DNA of 64,000 nt from Deltaproteobacteria bacterium (GCA_016218915.1 JACRCQ010000067.1:62001-126000), one strand, 5' to 3'; shown: positions 34,555-43,953, numbered from the stretch's first letter. The notes: generated by a model from the sequence alone, not told the origin. Program-made: numbers and translations.

Positions 34555-35907
34555 CTACTTCTCCTGCCGGGTGGCGATCCCGAGCTCTTCCATCTTCGCG
34601 TACAGCTGCGGACGCGCGATCCCGAGCCGACGTGCCGCTTCCGCCCGGTTCCCCCCGGAGCCATCCAGCGCGCGAAGGATCAACCGCTTCTCGAACGCGG
34701 CCACAGCTTCGCGCAGCTGCAACCCTTCGTAGTCAGGGCGCGACGTCTCCAGCTCGACCGACGGCTCAGCCAGCGTCGGCGGCAGATCGTGCACGTCGAT
34801 CACCTCGCCGCCGCACATGACCGCAGCGCGCTTGATCACGTGCACGAGCTCGCGCACGTTCCCCGGCCAGCCATAGGCAAGCAGTCTGCCCATGGCGTCT
34901 TCGGACACGGCGCGCACTGGTGCTCCCTCCAGAGCGTGCGCAACGAGCAGCGGGATGTCGCTCTTTCGCGCTCGAAGCGGAGGCACCTCGATCTCGATGA
35001 CCGCGAGCCGGTAGTAGAGCTCTTCGCGCAGCGTCGCGCCGGGCTGCCCAGGGCGCGCAGGCTTGTTCGTCGCGGCCACGATCCGCGCCCCGCTCGTCAG
35101 ACGGCTCGTCCCTCCGACCCGCTCGTACTCCCCTTCCTGCAGCACGCGCAGAAGCTTCGTCTGCAGCGATGCGTCGAGATCCCCGATCTCGTCGAGGAAG
35201 AGCGTGCCCTGGCCGGCCTGCTCGAGCTTGCCCGCATGGCGCGCCGAAGCGCCGGTGAACGACCCTTTCTCGTGCCCCATCAGCTCGCTCTCGATCAACG
35301 TGGGCACGAGCGCAGCGAGGTTCACGGCTACAAAAGGCTCACGCGCGCGGGACGAGTACTGATGGACTGCCTGGGCCACCAGCTCCTTGCCCGTGCCGGT
35401 CTCGCCCGTGATCAGCACCGGCGCTGACGAAGCAGCGGCCCTTCCGATCACCTTCCATACCTGCAGCATGGCAGCGCTGGTTCCCACCAGAGGGCCCTGC
35501 GCGCTCGGCGCCGGGGGCTGCGATGCCACACCGCGAGCGAGATTCGCCTGCTTGATCGCCCGATCCACGGTCGCCAGCAGATGCGGCAGGTCGAATGGCT
35601 TGGTCAGGTAGTCGAATGCGCCGTCGCGCATCGCCTGGATCGTCCTCTCGCTGTCGCCGTAGGCTGTCGCGACGATCACGGGCAGCTCGCGCAGCGCACC
35701 TTCCCGGATCTCGCGCAGAAGCGTGAGCCCGTCGCCGTCCTTGAGGCGGATGTCGAGCAGCACGCAATCCACGCTGCCCTGCTCGATCGCCTTCTTTGCC
35801 TCGGCAATGCCAGCCGCGAGAAGGGGCTTGTGCCCAAGCTTCTCGATCGCGCGCCCCAGACCCTCGCGCACACCGCGCTCGTCTTCCACAACCAGCACGG
35901 TGCTCAA
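34555..35907 (-). CDS. NtrC-type sigma-54 response regulator
   Basis: A 450-residue transcription activator: receiver domain (1-120, phospho-acceptor Asp in VDCVLLDIRLKDGDG), AAA+ domain (about 145-370) and a Fis-type helix-turn-helix at the end (GNRAEAARRLGIARPQLY). Walker A is GETGTGKE and Walker B TLFLDEIGD. The sigma-54 contact loop reads GSFTGA where GAFTGA is usual; Ser is a known variant. It overlaps the kinase stop by 4 bp. Its likely target is the efflux operon on the other side of the kinase, which has a sigma-54 promoter at 37551. Confidence 0.94.
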   Translation of the reverse strand: MSTVLVVEDERGVREGLGRAIEKLGHKPLLAAGIAEAKKAIEQGSVDCVLLDIRLKDGDGLTLLREIREGALRELPVIVATAYGDSERTIQAMRDGAFDYLTKPFDLPHLLATVDRAIKQANLARGVASQPPAPSAQGPLVGTSAAMLQVWKVIGRAAASSAPVLITGETGTGKELVAQAVHQYSSRAREPFVAVNLAALVPTLIESELMGHEKGSFTGASARHAGKLEQAGQGTLFLDEIGDLDASLQTKLLRVLQEGEYERVGGTSRLTSGARIVAATNKPARPGQPGATLREELYYRLAVIEIEVPPLRARKSDIPLLVAHALEGAPVRAVSEDAMGRLLAYGWPGNVRELVHVIKRAAVMCGGEVIDVHDLPPTLAEPSVELETSRPDYEGLQLREAVAAFEKRLILRALDGSGGNRAEAARRLGIARPQLYAKMEELGIATRQEK

Positions 35908-37292
35908 GGGGCAGCGGCCTCCCCGCCGGGAATTGCGAGCTCGAAGAGGGTCATGTCGGCTTGCCTGCGATACGTCAGCTTACCTCCATGTGCCGTCGCG
36001 ATCGCCTTGGATAGCGCCAGGCCCAGCCCCATCCCTTCCGGCTTGGTCGTGAAGAACGGCTCGAACAGCTCGTCCACGCGCGATGCGTCCACGCCTGGCC
36101 CGCGATCGGTCACCACCAGCCGTGCCCCATCCCCCTCCGGTTCGACCTGCACCTCCACCGTGCCGCCTTGCGCCGACGCTTCCACGCCGTTGCGAACGAG
36201 GTTGTCGATCACGCGCACGATGGCCTCGGCATCGACGCATGCTGCGGCTTGCCCGCGGATCGAGATGGATACGCCGCGGTCGCGCGCCCACGGCTCCAGG
36301 GTCGTGGCGCGCTGATCAGCCAGCTTGCGCAGGTCGGTCTGCGTGCGCGGCCCGGTGCGTCGTCCGGTGATCACCAGCAGATCGGACACGAGCCGATCGA
36401 GCCGCGCGATCTCCTCGGACACGCCTCCCAGCTCGGCTCCAACCGCGGACGGGACGCCGGGATCCATGCGCAGCAGGTCCACGCGCAGCTTGATGGCTGC
36501 AAGCGGATTGCGGACCTCGTGGGCCACGCCGGCTGCCACGCGCCCGAGGGAGGCGAATCGCTCGCGATCGGCCAGCTCGCGGCTCAGACGCGCCTGCTCC
36601 TGCTGCGCGTGTCGAAGCTCTGCTGCCAGCCCTGCGATGCCGTCTCCCACCTCGCTCAGCTCCCGCACCTGCGGCCTGGGAACGGGCGCGTCCAGATTGC
36701 GCCCGAGCGTTCGCAGCGACTGCTTGAGCAGCGTGGCACCGCGATCCATCGACACGGCGATGTGCACCGACGCCACGACCAGCGCGAGCCCGGCGAGCCC
36801 GAGGGTGACGATCAGGGCCCTGAACATGCGAAGCCAGGGGGGCGGATTCCACGGATAGGCGGTCCAAGCGAGATCCCCTGCAGGTGTGAGCGCGGCTCCA
36901 GCCACCACGCCGCTGTCGCCGTCCTGAGCGATCTGCACGACCGGCGATCGGTCCGCGGAGCTGAGTGCGACTTGCACGCTGCGGGCGAGCAGGTCCCTTG
37001 CAGAGGGATCGAGCTCCGGGCGGATCGCGTCGACAGAGACCCCTTTGGGCAGGTATCCGGCGCGCATCCCGAGCTTCGGAGGCGGAAGCGCCACAGGAGC
37101 GTCCACGGGCTGCGCTCCAGCCGGGGCCTTGCGCTGGAACTCGAGCTGCTGCGTGACCAGATCCCGCACCCGCTCGGAACGCTGGGCAGAGGTGGTCGCG
37201 ATCAGCCGTGTGAGCACGTAGAGGGACACACAGCTCGTGACGACGCCGAGGATGGCGACGACGATCAGGCTGTGGCGGACGGCGATCTTCAT
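35904..37292 (-). CDS. Sensor histidine kinase, partner of the NtrC-type regulator
   Basis: A 462-residue membrane kinase. ATG 37292 (MKIAVRHSLIV) is chosen over an open frame 25 codons longer. TM1 (about 7-33) and TM2 (about 160-185) enclose a periplasmic sensor of about 130 residues; a HAMP-like linker follows. H-box AHEVRNPLAAIKLRVD, N-box RVIDNLVRNGVEAS, G boxes VVTDRGPGVD and GLGLALSKAIATAHGG are all intact. It should phosphorylate the overlapping response regulator. It is divergent from the MacAB-like operon. Confidence 0.93.
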   Translation of the reverse strand: MKIAVRHSLIVVAILGVVTSCVSLYVLTRLIATTSAQRSERVRDLVTQQLEFQRKAPAGAQPVDAPVALPPPKLGMRAGYLPKGVSVDAIRPELDPSARDLLARSVQVALSSADRSPVVQIAQDGDSGVVAGAALTPAGDLAWTAYPWNPPPWLRMFRALIVTLGLAGLALVVASVHIAVSMDRGATLLKQSLRTLGRNLDAPVPRPQVRELSEVGDGIAGLAAELRHAQQEQARLSRELADRERFASLGRVAAGVAHEVRNPLAAIKLRVDLLRMDPGVPSAVGAELGGVSEEIARLDRLVSDLLVITGRRTGPRTQTDLRKLADQRATTLEPWARDRGVSISIRGQAAACVDAEAIVRVIDNLVRNGVEASAQGGTVEVQVEPEGDGARLVVTDRGPGVDASRVDELFEPFFTTKPEGMGLGLALSKAIATAHGGKLTYRRQADMTLFELAIPGGEAAAP

Positions 37293-37428
37293 GGGGGTGC
37301 TCGCGGTCGCGAAGCAAGAAGCAAACCTACCCGATTGCCGCTGGCGCGTCGCGGGTGCGCAGCGCATCTCGCGCGCACGGATTGATGCCCTGGTCTTGCG
37401 CGCCCACCCACGACCTGCCCACAGCGGG

Positions 37429-37465
37429 TGTCACGGAGCGTGACAGGCGTCGGGATAGGTGACAC
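37429..37465. promoter_or_regulatory. Candidate enhancer: TGTCACG-N3-CGTGACA palindrome plus GTGACAC half-site
   Basis: 37429-37445 is a perfect inverted repeat with 7-bp arms. A third copy of the half-site (GTGACAC) is at 37459-37465. The palindrome centre is about 127 bp upstream of the -12 element, the usual distance for an NtrC-type activator site. It is therefore a good candidate binding site for the adjacent response regulator. Confidence 0.6.
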
Positions 37466-37550
37466 TCGAAGGGGCGTGCAGGCCTTGCGCCTCGGTCGGA
37501 TCCACGGCGTTTTGCCTTGCGCGCGCGCTGGTGCCAGGTGCAACTAGCTG

Positions 37551-37566
37551 CGGCACGGCCCGTGCT
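37551..37566 (+). promoter_or_regulatory. Sigma-54 promoter of the MacAB-like operon
   Basis: CGGCACGGCCCGTGCT matches TGGCACG-N4-TTGC(A/T) at all defined positions except the first T and the first T of TTGC. The invariant GG (37552-37553) and GC (37564-37565) have the required 10-bp spacing. Transcription would start near 37577, leaving a leader of about 46 bases before ATG 37623. Confidence 0.62.
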
Positions 37567-37622
37567 GTGCAGCCCGCCGGCGACGAGTCGCTGCCCCCTG
37601 TCATTGGAGTTGGAACGCGATC

Positions 37623-38930
37623 ATGAAGCGATGGCTTCCCTGGGTCCTCGGATTGCTGGTGGTTGGCGTGCTTGGCTTCTTCGGTGTTCGCAAGTACCTC
37701 GCCAGTGCCAAGACCGGCCCGCAGTACGACACCGTCAAGGTCGAGCGCGGCCCTGTGGTTGCGCGCGTCACAGCTACGGGCACCTTGTCGGCCCTGGTGA
37801 CCGTGCAGGTGGGCAGCCAGGTCTCTGGCCGGATCAAGGCGCTGTATGCGGACTTCAACTCGCAGGTGACCAAAGGCCAGCTGCTCGCCAAGATCGACCC
37901 GCAGCTGTTCCAGGCGAACATGGCCCAGACCAGCGCCAATCTGATGGCCGCGAAAGGCAACCTCGCCAAAGCCCAGTCCCAGGCGGAGCTCACGAAGATC
38001 CAGTTCGAGCGGTCCAAGCAGCTGTTCGAGAAGAACCTGATCGCTCAGGCCGACTTCGACGCCGCGCGCGCCGCCATGATCAACTCGCAAGCCGATGTGC
38101 AGGTGTCCATGGGCTCGGTCGCGCAGGCGACCGCCAACGTCAAGCAGTCGAGCATCAACCTCAACTACACCGACATCATCTGCCCCGTGGATGGAACCGT
38201 CATCTCCCGCAACGTCGACGTGGGCCAGACCGTGGCCGCCTCGCTCTCAGCCCCGGTCATCTTCACGATCGCCGGAGATCTCAGGAAGATGCAGGTCGAC
38301 ACGAGCGTGTCCGAATCCGACGTCGGCAAGCTCGAGCCGAACATGCAGGCGACCTTCACGGTCGATGCCTTCCCGGGCTCGCCGTTCAAGGGCACGGTAC
38401 GGCAGATCCGCAATGCCCCGGTCACGGTGCAGAACGTGGTGACCTACGACGCTGTCATCGACGTAGACAACCCGGATCTCAAGCTTCGACCGGGCATGAC
38501 CGCGACCGTGACGTTTGCCTACGCTGAACGGCAGGATGCACTGCGCGTGAGCAATGCAGCGCTGCGCTTCAAGCCGCCAGCCGAAGTCCTGGCGGCCGCA
38601 AGCCCCGGCGGAAGCTCGAGCGCATGGCCTCCTGGCTCAGGCAGACCCCGTCGAGGAGAAGGCCGTGGAGAAGGACGAGGGGAAGGCGCTCCCGGAGGAC
38701 GTCAAGGCGGCCCACCGTCGGACAGGAAGGCGCTGTGGGTGATGCGAGACGGCGCGTTGAAGAGAGTGCCGGTCAAGATCGGGATCACGGACGGCACCTA
38801 CACGGAGATCGTGGAGGGGGACATCAAGGAAGGCGACGTGGTGGTGACCGGCGCGACGATGCCCGGAGCAGCGCCCACCACGACGAGCACAGGACAGCCG
38901 AACACGCGCGGCATGGGAAGGATCCTCTGA
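37623..38930 (+). CDS. MacA-like efflux adaptor (membrane fusion protein)
   Basis: A 435-residue adaptor anchored by one N-terminal helix (about 4-24). Barrel-sandwich halves: TVQVGSQVSGRIKALYADFN and IICPVDGTVISRNVDVGQTV, either side of a coiled-coil hairpin. The beta-barrel part includes GKLEPNMQATFTVDAFPG. A Gly/Arg/Ser-rich insertion (about 325-368, with GEGRGEGRGEG) is unusual for the family and may be a disordered loop. First gene of a five-gene operon; controlled by the sigma-54 promoter upstream. It couples the ABC transporter to the TolC protein at 40901. Confidence 0.9.
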   Translation: MKRWLPWVLGLLVVGVLGFFGVRKYLASAKTGPQYDTVKVERGPVVARVTATGTLSALVTVQVGSQVSGRIKALYADFNSQVTKGQLLAKIDPQLFQANMAQTSANLMAAKGNLAKAQSQAELTKIQFERSKQLFEKNLIAQADFDAARAAMINSQADVQVSMGSVAQATANVKQSSINLNYTDIICPVDGTVISRNVDVGQTVAASLSAPVIFTIAGDLRKMQVDTSVSESDVGKLEPNMQATFTVDAFPGSPFKGTVRQIRNAPVTVQNVVTYDAVIDVDNPDLKLRPGMTATVTFAYAERQDALRVSNAALRFKPPAEVLAAASPGGSSSAWPPGSGRPRRGEGRGEGRGEGAPGGRQGGPPSDRKALWVMRDGALKRVPVKIGITDGTYTEIVEGDIKEGDVVVTGATMPGAAPTTTSTGQPNTRGMGRIL

Positions 38931-38940
38931 GGCCATCGCC

Positions 38941-39678
38941 ATGAACGCACCCCTCATCCACCTGGAAAAAGTCTGCAAGACCTATCGCATGGGGGAAGAG
39001 GTCGTCCACGCGCTGCAGGACGTCACGCTCGACATCAACGGCGGCCTGGTGGCCATCATGGGTGCGTCAGGCTCCGGCAAGTCCACCATGATGAACGTGA
39101 TCGGATGCCTGGATCGCCCATCCTCGGGCAGCTACTTCCTGGAGGGGCAGGACGTGTCGAAGATGGGGCACAACGCCCTGGCCGACATCCGCAATCGCAC
39201 CATCGGCTTCGTGTTCCAGAGCTTCCACCTGCTGTCGCGCACCAGCGCCATCGAGAACGTGGAGCTCCCGCTGGTCTACGCAGGAGTCTCGGGCAAGGAG
39301 CGCAAGCGCCGCGCCGAGGAAGCTCTCAAGCGCGTGGGACTCGGCGCCCGCATCCACCACCATCCCAACCAGCTGTCCGGCGGCCAGCAGCAGCGCGTGG
39401 CGATCGCCCGCGCGATCGTGAGCAAGTCGAAGCTTCTGATGGCCGACGAGCCCACGGGCAACCTGGATTCGCGCACCAGCATCGAGATCATGGCGCTGTT
39501 CCAGGAGCTGTGGCGGGAAGGAATGACGATCGTGCTGGTGACGCACGAGCCGGACATCGCGGCCTTCGCCTCGCGCGTGGTGGTCATGAAGGACGGCGAA
39601 GTGCTGACCGATCGTGAGCAGGAGCCGGTCGTGGCGGTCGTTCCTCCGCCCGCATCGCGCCCCGGGGTGATGACATGA
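38941..39678 (+). CDS. ABC transporter ATPase, MacB/LolD type
   Basis: A 245-residue ATPase of the MacB/LolD/FtsE group. Walker A GASGSGKST, signature LSGGQQQRVAIARA, Walker B LLMADEPTGNLDS and the switch VTHEPD are intact. In E. coli MacB the ATPase and permease are one chain; here they are split. It starts 10 bp after the adaptor stop and overlaps the permease start by 4 bp (ATGA). Confidence 0.95.
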   Translation: MNAPLIHLEKVCKTYRMGEEVVHALQDVTLDINGGLVAIMGASGSGKSTMMNVIGCLDRPSSGSYFLEGQDVSKMGHNALADIRNRTIGFVFQSFHLLSRTSAIENVELPLVYAGVSGKERKRRAEEALKRVGLGARIHHHPNQLSGGQQQRVAIARAIVSKSKLLMADEPTGNLDSRTSIEIMALFQELWREGMTIVLVTHEPDIAAFASRVVVMKDGEVLTDREQEPVVAVVPPPASRPGVMT

Positions 39679-40901
39679 ACCCGTTCCAGACGTTCCGTGT
39701 CGCGCTGCGCGCCTTGCTGCGCAACAAGATGCGATCCTTCCTGACCTGCCTCGGCATGATCATCGGCGTGTCGGCGGTGATTGCCATGGTCGCGATCGGC
39801 GAAGGCGCCAAGGCGCGGGTGGAGGAAGCCTTCGCTGCCATGGGAACCAACCTGCTGATCGTGATGGCGGGCAGCAGCTCCATGGGCGGCGTGCAAGGAG
39901 GATCTGGCTCGCAGCCGACGCTGACGTGGGAGGATCTGAAAGCGATCCAGTCCGAGGTATCGAGCGTCAAGTACGCAGCGCCGCAGCTTCGCAGCAACGG
40001 CCAGGTGATGAGCGAGGAGCAGAACTGGGGCACCCAGATCTACGGCACCACGCCGGAGTACTTCAAGATCCGCTCCTGGGCCGTGTCCTCGGGCAGCCTT
40101 CTGACGCAGTCGGACGGCGACACTGGCGCAAAGGTCGCGGTGCTGGGCCAGACCGTGGCGGACAAGCTGTTCGGCGTCGGCTCTTCCCCTGTCGGGCAGA
40201 ACATCCGCATCAAGAACATCCCGTTCACCGTCGTGGGCGTGCTCGCAAAGAAGGGCCAGTCCGCCATGGGGCAGGACTACGACGACGCCCTGTTCATCCC
40301 GGTGAGCACCTTCGGCTCCAAGATCCAGGGCGGGCTGAAGAAGTACCTGTCAGGCTCGATCATGGTGCAGGCCGCGACGTCGGACACGGCGCGCACGCAA
40401 GCCGACGTCACGGCGTTGCTGCGGGATCGCCACCGGCTGGCCGATGGGATCGACGACGACTTCTCGATACGCAACCTCGCGGAGATCGCGAGCGCGCAGC
40501 AGGAGGGGACCAAGACGATGACCTCGCTGCTCGCAGCAGTGGCGGCGGTCTCGTTGCTGGTGGGCGGCATCGGGATCATGAACATCATGCTGGTGAGCGT
40601 GACCGAGCGCACGCGCGAGATCGGGCTGCGCATGGCGATCGGGGCGAGGCGCTACCAGATCATGGCGCAGTTCCTCGTCGAATCCCTCACGCTTGCGTTC
40701 TTCGGCGGCCTGATCGGCGTCGCGGTCGGCGTTGGGACTGCTACCTGGCTGTCGAGCAGCTTCGGCTGGTCGCTTCTCATCCGGCCCGATGTCGTCGCCA
40801 TCTCGGTGGTGTTCAGCGCCCTGACCGGGGTGATCTTCGGCCTGTATCCTGCCCGCAAGGCTTCGCGTCTCGATCCGATCGATGCACTGAGGTACGAGTG
40901 A
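39675..40901 (+). CDS. ABC transporter permease, MacB type
   Basis: A 408-residue permease: TM1 near 20-42, a large periplasmic domain (about 45-275, MacB_PCD type), then three C-terminal helices. Conserved segments: FLTCLGMIIGVSAVIAMVAIGEG and GIMNIMLVSVTERTREIGLR, followed by MAIGARRYQIMAQFLVES. Mechanotransmission by such pumps drives substrates out of the periplasm through TolC. The stop shares its A with the TolC start (TGATG). Confidence 0.95.
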   Translation: MNPFQTFRVALRALLRNKMRSFLTCLGMIIGVSAVIAMVAIGEGAKARVEEAFAAMGTNLLIVMAGSSSMGGVQGGSGSQPTLTWEDLKAIQSEVSSVKYAAPQLRSNGQVMSEEQNWGTQIYGTTPEYFKIRSWAVSSGSLLTQSDGDTGAKVAVLGQTVADKLFGVGSSPVGQNIRIKNIPFTVVGVLAKKGQSAMGQDYDDALFIPVSTFGSKIQGGLKKYLSGSIMVQAATSDTARTQADVTALLRDRHRLADGIDDDFSIRNLAEIASAQQEGTKTMTSLLAAVAAVSLLVGGIGIMNIMLVSVTERTREIGLRMAIGARRYQIMAQFLVESLTLAFFGGLIGVAVGVGTATWLSSSFGWSLLIRPDVVAISVVFSALTGVIFGLYPARKASRLDPIDALRYE

Positions 40902-42178
40902 TGAGTGTTACCGCATTGATGTTGGTCATGGCGATGGGGGGACCGGCGTTGACGCTGGAACAGGCGGTACGCAGCGCAGAGGCGCATCAGCCGCAGCTGC
41001 GACAAGCCCACTTCACCTCCGAGGCTGCCGAGGCGCGAGCCGATCAGGGGATGGCGCCGCTCTTGCCCCAGGTGACCGGCAGCGCCAGCTACCGTAGATC
41101 CACCTCCAACTTCGCGCCCCAGCCCGGCCAGTCTTCGGTCACCACCCGAACCGCTGCCAACAGCTTCAACACCGTCAACTCCTACAACTTCGGGATCACG
41201 GCCACGCAGCTGATCTACGACTTCGGGCAGACCACGGGGAGGTGGCGTGCATCCCAGGCCTCGGCCGAAGCGCAGCGCGCGAACGAGGATGCCCTCCGGC
41301 TGCAGATCGTCCTGGCAGCCCGCTCCGCATTCTTCGCAGCCCGCGCCCAGAAGGAGCTGGTGCGCGTCGCCGAGCAGACCGTGGCCAACCAGAAGAAACA
41401 CCTCGAGCAGATCCAGGGATTCGTGGAGGTCAAGACCCGCCCCGAGATCGACCTCGCCCAGGCCAAGCTCGACATGGCCAACGCGGATCTTCAGCTCATC
41501 AACGCGCAGCTCGGCTACGCACGGTCCAAGGCACAGCTCAACCAGGCCATGGGCGTGGTGCGCGATACCGACTACGATGTCGCCGACGAGTCGCTGCCAG
41601 CCCTGCAAGGCGAGGAGGCTCCCATCGATGTGCTCACCCAGGAAGCTGCGCGCAGGCCGGATCTCATCGCCCTGCAGAAGCAGATCCGTGCCCAGCAGCT
41701 TACCTTGCGCGCAATCAAGGGCGCCTACGGCCCGTCGCTGTCGGTGTCCACGGGCCTGACGGATTCCGGCGTGCAGCTCGACAACATGGCCTGGAACTGG
41801 AACGGCTCGATCAATCTTTCGTGGCAGATCTTCCAGGGCAACATCACACGCTCGCAGGTGCGCGAAGCCGAAGCGAACCTCGCCGGCCTTGCTGCCCAGT
41901 ACGACAACTCCGTGCAGCAGATCCGTCTCGTGGTCGAGCAGGCACGCATCTCCATCCACTCTGCAAAGGCCGCCCAGACCATTGCCGAGGCTGCCCTGCA
42001 GAACGCGACCCAACGGCTGGCTCTCGCCGAAGGGCGCTACCAGGCAGGCGTGGGGAGCATCATCGAGCTCGGCGATGCCCAGCTCGCATTCACGGCCGCC
42101 GCTTCGCAGAAGGTCCAGGCCGAATATACGCTCGCGTCCGCGCGCGCCCAGCTCCTGCAAGCGCTAGGCAGGCGATGA
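40901..42178 (+). CDS. TolC family outer-membrane efflux protein (MacAB-like operon)
   Basis: A 425-residue TolC-like channel with a short signal (MSVTALMLVMAMGG). The repeat structure is clear: LTLEQAVRSAEAHQPQLRQA, QLIYDFGQTTGRWRASQA, then in the second half LSWQIFQGNITRSQVREAEA and LALAEGRYQAGVGSIIELGD. It is coupled to the permease by TGATG and to the following amidohydrolase by ATGA. A longer open frame in the same register starts within the permease gene and is not used. Confidence 0.93.
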   Translation: MSVTALMLVMAMGGPALTLEQAVRSAEAHQPQLRQAHFTSEAAEARADQGMAPLLPQVTGSASYRRSTSNFAPQPGQSSVTTRTAANSFNTVNSYNFGITATQLIYDFGQTTGRWRASQASAEAQRANEDALRLQIVLAARSAFFAARAQKELVRVAEQTVANQKKHLEQIQGFVEVKTRPEIDLAQAKLDMANADLQLINAQLGYARSKAQLNQAMGVVRDTDYDVADESLPALQGEEAPIDVLTQEAARRPDLIALQKQIRAQQLTLRAIKGAYGPSLSVSTGLTDSGVQLDNMAWNWNGSINLSWQIFQGNITRSQVREAEANLAGLAAQYDNSVQQIRLVVEQARISIHSAKAAQTIAEAALQNATQRLALAEGRYQAGVGSIIELGDAQLAFTAAASQKVQAEYTLASARAQLLQALGRR

Positions 42179-43935
42179 TCCGGCTCGCCCTCCTCGCCCT
42201 GCTGCTCGCCATCGTCGGCTGCAACCCTGCCGCCACCACTCCCCCGGCGTCCGCACCCGTCCCGTCCGGCCCTGCGCCCGTCACCGCGCTGGTAGGCGCG
42301 ACCGTGATCGACGCGACAGGAGCCCCGCCCATCGCTGACGCCGTCGTGCTGCTTCGTAACGATCGCATCGCTTCGGTCGGGCCGCGGGCTGCCACCGCAG
42401 TCCCGCCGGATGCAGTGGTGATCGATGCGAGCGGACGCTGGATCGTGCCGGGGCTGATCGACGCGCACGTGCACTTCTTCCAGTCAGGCGGGCTCTACAC
42501 GCGCCCTGACATCGTGGACCTTCGCTCGCACCGCCCCTACGAGAGCGAATATGGCGCGATCCAGCAGCGGATCGACGACACGTTCAAGCGCTACCTCGTC
42601 AACGGCGTGACCGCCGTGGTCGACGTCGGCGGCCCCTTCTGGAACTTCGAGGTACGCGACAAGGCCCTGCACACGCTGCGCGCGCCACGGGTCGCTGTGG
42701 CAGGCCCCCTCGTGTCGACCGTGGCAAGGCCCCAGTTCGATGCGCGGGATCTGCCAATCCTGCGCGCTGACTCCGCTGACCATGCCCGGACGCTCGTGCG
42801 CGCCCAGCTCGTCCGCAAGCCTGACCTGATCAAGCTCTGGGGCGTGGTGACACCTGATCGGCCGCCAGAGGATCTCCCCGCGATCATGGGCGCTGCGATC
42901 GAAGAGGCGCACGCAGGCCATGTGCGCGTGGCCGTGCATGCCACGGAGCAGGAGACGGCGCGCCTCGCCGCCAGGCTCGGGGCCGACATCCTGGTGCACG
43001 GGGTGACCGACAAGGAGGTCGACGACGACTTCGTTGCGTTGCTGAAGGACAAGGGGATTGTGACGATCCCGACCCTGGTGGTCTACCAGGGATACGGTGG
43101 CGTGCTCAGCGGCCAGCCCGTGCTCTCGGAGCAGGGAGCGAAGTACGGCGACCCGCGCGTGATCGAGACGTGGAGCGAGCTGCCGCGCGTACAGGATGCA
43201 GCCGCGGCCGCTGCCGGAGCCAAGCGCAAGCAGAGGATGGAAGCGACGTTGCCGATCGTGGCGGCGAATGTGAGGAAGCTGCATCTCGCCGGCGCTCCAC
43301 TGGCTGCAGGGACCGACGCGGGCAACATCGGAACGCTGCCGGGCGCGTCGCTCCACGACGAGCTCGGCGCCATGGTGCGCGCGGGCATGTCGCCCCAGGC
43401 GGTGCTGATCGCTGCAACCCGCACAGCAGCGCGGGTGGTGCAGACCGACCCTGCCATGGGCTCTCTTTCTCCTGGGAAGCTCGCAGATCTGCTGGTGATC
43501 GACGGGGACCCGACAGCGGACATCCGCAACCTGCAGCGCATCGTCTACGTCGTGAAAGGGGGCGTGGTCCTGCGGCAGGACGACATCCTCCCGCCCAACC
43601 CCACGTGGGTGATCGATCGTCAGCTGCAAGCCTACAACGCGCGCGACATCGAGGGATTCCTGGCCTGGTACACCGACGACATCGTGATCGCCGAGCACCC
43701 CACGGGCAAGGTCCTGATGAGCGGCAAGGAGCAGATGCGCGCCACGTACGGCAAGCTGTTCGGGGCAAACCCCAGGCTGCATTGCACGCTTCTCAGCCGC
43801 GCGCCTGTGGGCAACATGATCGTGGATCACGAGCTGGTCACCGGAATCGAAGGGCGTCCCTACTTCCACGGCGCTGCGATCTACGAGGTCGCGCAGGGCC
43901 GGATCCGGCGCGTCTGGTTCCTGCCAAAGCCCTAG
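42175..43935 (+). CDS. Amidohydrolase lipoprotein with C-terminal NTF2/SnoaL-like domain
   Basis: A 586-residue predicted lipoprotein (lipobox LLAIVGC, Cys 16). Residues 40-450 are a metal-dependent amidohydrolase: GLIDAHVHF (first two metal His), AVHATEQ, ILVHGVTD and LAAGTDAGN (final metal Asp) are in the right order. The last 125 residues (NPTWVIDRQLQAYNARDIEGFLAWYTDDI) form an SnoaL/NTF2-like domain, an uncommon fusion. It is coupled by ATGA to the TolC gene, making it the last gene of the efflux operon. It may hydrolyse a toxic or signalling compound in the periplasm; substrate unknown. Confidence 0.85.
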   Translation: MIRLALLALLLAIVGCNPAATTPPASAPVPSGPAPVTALVGATVIDATGAPPIADAVVLLRNDRIASVGPRAATAVPPDAVVIDASGRWIVPGLIDAHVHFFQSGGLYTRPDIVDLRSHRPYESEYGAIQQRIDDTFKRYLVNGVTAVVDVGGPFWNFEVRDKALHTLRAPRVAVAGPLVSTVARPQFDARDLPILRADSADHARTLVRAQLVRKPDLIKLWGVVTPDRPPEDLPAIMGAAIEEAHAGHVRVAVHATEQETARLAARLGADILVHGVTDKEVDDDFVALLKDKGIVTIPTLVVYQGYGGVLSGQPVLSEQGAKYGDPRVIETWSELPRVQDAAAAAAGAKRKQRMEATLPIVAANVRKLHLAGAPLAAGTDAGNIGTLPGASLHDELGAMVRAGMSPQAVLIAATRTAARVVQTDPAMGSLSPGKLADLLVIDGDPTADIRNLQRIVYVVKGGVVLRQDDILPPNPTWVIDRQLQAYNARDIEGFLAWYTDDIVIAEHPTGKVLMSGKEQMRATYGKLFGANPRLHCTLLSRAPVGNMIVDHELVTGIEGRPYFHGAAIYEVAQGRIRRVWFLPKP

Positions 43936-43953
43936 TCCACGAATCGCGCACCG

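Larger units (their letters stand above)
37293..37622. other. 330-bp intergenic region with sigma-54 control elements
   Basis: No gene is seen. The gap separates the kinase gene (minus) from the efflux operon (plus). It contains a TGTCAC palindrome with an extra half-site (37429-37465) and a sigma-54 promoter match (37551-37566), listed separately. A GGAG sequence sits shortly before ATG 37623. Confidence 0.7.

Noticed and set aside
37501..37545. Two other sigma-54-like sequences (CGGCGTTTTGCCTTGC and TGGTGCCAGGTGCAA)
   Set aside because: GG to GC spacing is 11 and 8 bp instead of 10, so they do not fit the strict -24/-12 rule met by the site at 37551.
41242..42174. N-terminal extension of the amidohydrolase gene inside the TolC gene
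   Set aside because: The frame is open but the region reads as a shadow of TolC; ATG 42175 starts a clear lipoprotein signal and overlaps the TolC stop by ATGA.
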